Origin: an uncultured Dorea sp.
GTDB lineage: Bacteria; Bacillota; Clostridia; Lachnospirales; Lachnospiraceae
Assembly (NCBI GenBank): GCA_910578495.1
Contig: CAJTRE010000023.1
Location: 1-46,147 of the forward strand
Direction of reading: 5' to 3'
Length of the DNA stretch: 46,147 bases
The translations under genes and the position numbers were made by a program. This document shows positions 43,662 to 46,147 of this stretch, piece by piece; positions within the stretch are counted from its first letter, which is position 1; each line of letters begins with the position of its first letter. The notes under the pieces were generated by a model. That model worked only from the letters and a program-made list of their open reading frames with translations, was not told where the DNA came from and ran no database searches.

Positions 43662-46079
43662 ATGAAAAGATGGATTCGTATTATGCTTAGCATCGTAGTG
43701 ATGATCTTAGCGACAGGAAATCTATGTGTGTATGCAAAAGAATCGGATATGGATGTGACGGACGAGGCGGCAGAAAGCACTGTAGATGGAATAACAAAAG
43801 AAACATCGGAAGAGCCGGTAGAGGCACCCAATGAGGAGATATCGGAGGAAGTCCTCATAGAGGAAAAAAAAGCTCAGACAATCCAAGTGTCTTCAACGAT
43901 TCATAAGTTTTATGGCGAGCAGTTTGTAATCGAAGCGAAGCCGGACGGCGGTGGAGAATTAGTATTTGAAGCAGTTGACACAGGAAAAGCGCCTGTGATT
44001 AAAAAGCTGGATGAAAACGGAACATTTGAAGCTGTTGGAGTTGGTAAGGCGACAGTTAAAATCATAGCAAAAGAAACAGATAATTATAAAGAAGCAGTTA
44101 GAAATGTAACAGTTGTTATAGCAAAGGCAAAGCCTCAGATTACGACAAAGGATGTAAAGAAGAAATATAATCTGACACCGTTTCAGATGAAGGTTGCTAC
44201 GGATATAGCAATAAAAGATGATAATGTCAGATTTTCTTGGAGGTCTTTAAACTCGAAGATTGCATCTGTTACGTCAAAGGGAACGGTTACGATTCATCGG
44301 ATGGGAACGGTGGTTCTTCGTGTTGCTTCTAAAGGAACAGATCACTATGAGCCAATGTCGAAGGATATAAAGCTTATTGTTGTTTCGAGTCTTAGTAAGC
44401 CGACGATAAAAAAAGCGGAGCTTCAGACGAATGGGATGATGATTAGCTGGCAGCCGGTGGAAAGAGCAGAAGGGTATCGAGTTTATCGTAAAGATAGTAA
44501 CGGTTATAAGATTATTTTGAATACACATAATCCGGGGATTACTTCTTGTGTAGATACTGATGTATCTGTTGGTAAGATATATTACTATCGAGTGAAAGCT
44601 TACCGAGATGGAGAAAAGGATCTTAGTGAGTGGTGTGATTATAAAAAATGTAAATTTATACTTCCACCAAATATCAGTGTAGGGAGAACCTCGTCCGGGC
44701 TTCAGGTAAGATGGGAAAAATCGTCAGGAGCAGAAGGTTACTATATTTACCGAAAGGAAAATGGTGAAAGTAAATGGACGAGAAAAGCGAAGATTACCTC
44801 CGGAAGCACGTTGCTGTGGAAGGACAAGACTGTACCCGGAGGTAAGAAATATACCTATATGATACGGGCTTACAATAGGGATTCCGTTAGTGCGTATTCC
44901 AAAGAAAGATCCTACTACCGGTTATCTGCACCCAAAATCACATCCTGGAAAAGAAGATCTAAGACCAGCTATTATTTAAAGTGGAATAGGGTGTCGGGAG
45001 CTTCAGGATACCAGATACAGTATTCAAGAAGCAGCGTGTTTAAAGGAACAAAGACGATTACGATTGCGAATACCAGAACAGTGGCAAAGACGATTACCAG
45101 ACTTTCAAAAGATAAAAAATATTATCCAAGAATACGGGCTTATGCCACTGTAGATGGAAAGAAATATTATTCTCCATGGTATTTGACAAAAGGGGTAAAA
45201 AGTGAGAAGCGGGCGTCTCTTTCAATTATTAAGAAACAGAAGAAGAAGTTTGAACTTCGCGGTCAGTCAGGACAGGCTCTCTATCAGTACGATACCGTAC
45301 AGGGCGGCTGCAGCGATGGAACTTATGCATATTATATAATGAATAATCGGAAAATCGAGAAATGTAAGATTGTCAAAGTAAGACTTTCTGATATGAAAGT
45401 AATAAAAGTTTCCGGTGCTCTTAAAATCGATCATGGAACTGATATGACGTACAATTCGAAGATCAAACGTCTGGTAGTTGTTCATAAAAGAGTAAATCCG
45501 AAATGTCTTTCTCTGATCAATCCTAACACTCTGAAAGTAGAGAAAATGAAAGACGTTAAAATGCCATCAGTCCTTCCTGGAGCTTCGTCTTCAGATTTAA
45601 AAGGAATAAAAGGCTTTTTCACAATTGCCTATAACAGGAATCGAAACCAGTATGCTGCGGTGTTGTCAAAAACATATCATATTATGATATTAGATGGAAA
45701 TATGAATCCGATAACTTATATTAAACCATCGAAAAAAATGACGTATCTCTTGCAGAGCATGGAGGTGACGAATGATTATATTTTGGTGGGGCAAAGTCCA
45801 AAAGCGGGAACGGGGCAAAAATACAATATCATCTCGGTTTATGACTGGGAGGGAAATTATATTTCCAGAGTTTTGGTGAAAAAAGGTTGTGAATTAGAGA
45901 ATATCTTCTATAAAGGGAATCAGCTTTATGCAAGTTTTTATACTTCTTATTATAAGACATACTACACGACAGAGCGTAAATTAGTGAGGGAAAAAGGACA
46001 ATTGAAGGTAAAGAAAGAAAAAGTAAGACATCGCAAGCTGATGAGGGATAATTATGTCTATAAAGTAGGAGCGTTTTAG
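43662..46079 (+). CDS. Secreted protein with Ig-like and three fibronectin type III domains
   Basis: ATG 43662 begins a clear signal peptide (MKRWIRIMLSIVVMILATG), followed by an acidic, low-complexity linker (about 30-75). Two immunoglobulin-like/Big-type repeats follow (about 75-245: FEAVGVGKATVKIIAKETDNY; GTVTIHRMGTVVLRVASKGTDHY), then three fibronectin type III repeats (about 250-520, each with a GYxxYRK/YQIQYS strand and an RAY strand). The C-terminal 280 residues (QGGCSDGTYAYYIMNN; YILVGQSPKAGTGQ) resemble a beta-propeller-like domain. No LPXTG motif or transmembrane anchor is seen, so it is secreted or bound non-covalently. Very lysine-rich. Length 805 residues, complete. Function unknown; adhesion or wall binding is plausible. 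Confidence 0.8.
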   Translation: MKRWIRIMLSIVVMILATGNLCVYAKESDMDVTDEAAESTVDGITKETSEEPVEAPNEEISEEVLIEEKKAQTIQVSSTIHKFYGEQFVIEAKPDGGGELVFEAVDTGKAPVIKKLDENGTFEAVGVGKATVKIIAKETDNYKEAVRNVTVVIAKAKPQITTKDVKKKYNLTPFQMKVATDIAIKDDNVRFSWRSLNSKIASVTSKGTVTIHRMGTVVLRVASKGTDHYEPMSKDIKLIVVSSLSKPTIKKAELQTNGMMISWQPVERAEGYRVYRKDSNGYKIILNTHNPGITSCVDTDVSVGKIYYYRVKAYRDGEKDLSEWCDYKKCKFILPPNISVGRTSSGLQVRWEKSSGAEGYYIYRKENGESKWTRKAKITSGSTLLWKDKTVPGGKKYTYMIRAYNRDSVSAYSKERSYYRLSAPKITSWKRRSKTSYYLKWNRVSGASGYQIQYSRSSVFKGTKTITIANTRTVAKTITRLSKDKKYYPRIRAYATVDGKKYYSPWYLTKGVKSEKRASLSIIKKQKKKFELRGQSGQALYQYDTVQGGCSDGTYAYYIMNNRKIEKCKIVKVRLSDMKVIKVSGALKIDHGTDMTYNSKIKRLVVVHKRVNPKCLSLINPNTLKVEKMKDVKMPSVLPGASSSDLKGIKGFFTIAYNRNRNQYAAVLSKTYHIMILDGNMNPITYIKPSKKMTYLLQSMEVTNDYILVGQSPKAGTGQKYNIISVYDWEGNYISRVLVKKGCELENIFYKGNQLYASFYTSYYKTYYTTERKLVREKGQLKVKKEKVRHRKLMRDNYVYKVGAF

Positions 46080-46117
46080 AGGAATTGCCAATTATGTACA
46101 TTAGTCAATGATGTGAC

Positions 46118-46146
46118 ACCAGTTTTTTTAAAATAAAAGAACTGGT
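46118..46146 (+). terminator. Weak hairpin after the fibronectin-type protein gene
   Basis: ACCAGTT (46118-46124) pairs with AACTGGT (46140-46146); the loop is AT-rich. The window ends before any T run can be judged. Confidence 0.35.
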
Positions 46147-46147
46147 A

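Noticed and set aside
1..46147. CRISPR arrays, tRNA or rRNA genes
   Set aside because: No regularly spaced repeats and no cloverleaf or rRNA-like sequence were seen on reading both strands.

Overview
The window looks like a chromosomal segment of a low-GC, spore-forming gut Clostridia, most likely Lachnospiraceae. Supporting this are gpr and spoIIP side by side, rpsT with a typical Firmicutes leader, strong AGGAGG ribosome binding sites with some TTG/GTG starts, a clostridial CUT1 sugar ABC locus with a YesM-type two-component system, and PadR/permease-prefix and YafY-type regulators. No tRNA, rRNA, CRISPR array or complete insertion sequence was recognised.

Layout. (1) 1-4190 is an accessory-looking block: an AraC/GyrI regulator cut by the window edge, a TetR regulator with a flavodoxin-type oxidoreductase that appears to have lost its FMN loop, a WYL (YafY) regulator and a GNAT-YoaP acetyltransferase. 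(2) 4265-10052 is a Gram-positive Pel-type exopolysaccharide operon in decay. The epimerase-PelD gene and the pelE gene each carry one in-frame TAG, a deacetylase-like gene is intact, and pelF is fused in frame to the back half of an unrelated GT2 glycosyltransferase. Its promoter has consensus -35 and -10 boxes separated by a spacer holding nine G residues, which resembles a phase-variable switch. (3) 10081-13590 carries a CmpB-like membrane protein, a PadR/permease-prefix pair and a membrane-anchored MerR regulator, the last two units each behind a recognisable self-operator. (4) 13569-15211 is ilvN-ilvC with a strong terminator. (5) 15371-17593 mixes relics (a nuclease pseudogene and an Rpn-family relic) with an alpha/beta hydrolase whose mRNA leader has a seven-codon ORF and two mutually exclusive hairpins. 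(6) 17736-29547 is a galactoside utilisation locus: binding protein, two permeases, GH2 beta-galactosidase, AraC-type response regulator, YesM-type kinase and GH36 alpha-galactosidase. The transport ATPase is absent and is probably shared from elsewhere. (7) 29558-32479 is a solitary sugar-binding lipoprotein followed by a frameshifted chemoreceptor. (8) 32579-46147 is core genome: a PRTase-like protein, rpsT, gpr, spoIIP, parE-parC, nudC, a MurF-alanine racemase fusion and a fibronectin-type III surface protein.

How it works together. The galactoside locus is self-contained: the kinase and regulator sense extracellular sugar, the ABC system imports galacto-oligosaccharides, and the two galactosidases release galactose. 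The Pel operon would have been gated by cyclic-di-GMP, because PelD keeps an RxxD inhibitory-site motif, but in this strain it should be non-functional. Several loci are decaying at once (pel genes, chemoreceptor, nuclease, Rpn relic, oxidoreductase), suggesting loss of surface and motility-related functions. The most novel-looking items are the poly-G promoter spacer, the leader-peptide attenuator before the hydrolase, and the PRTase-like protein that lacks the acidic pair of its PRPP loop.
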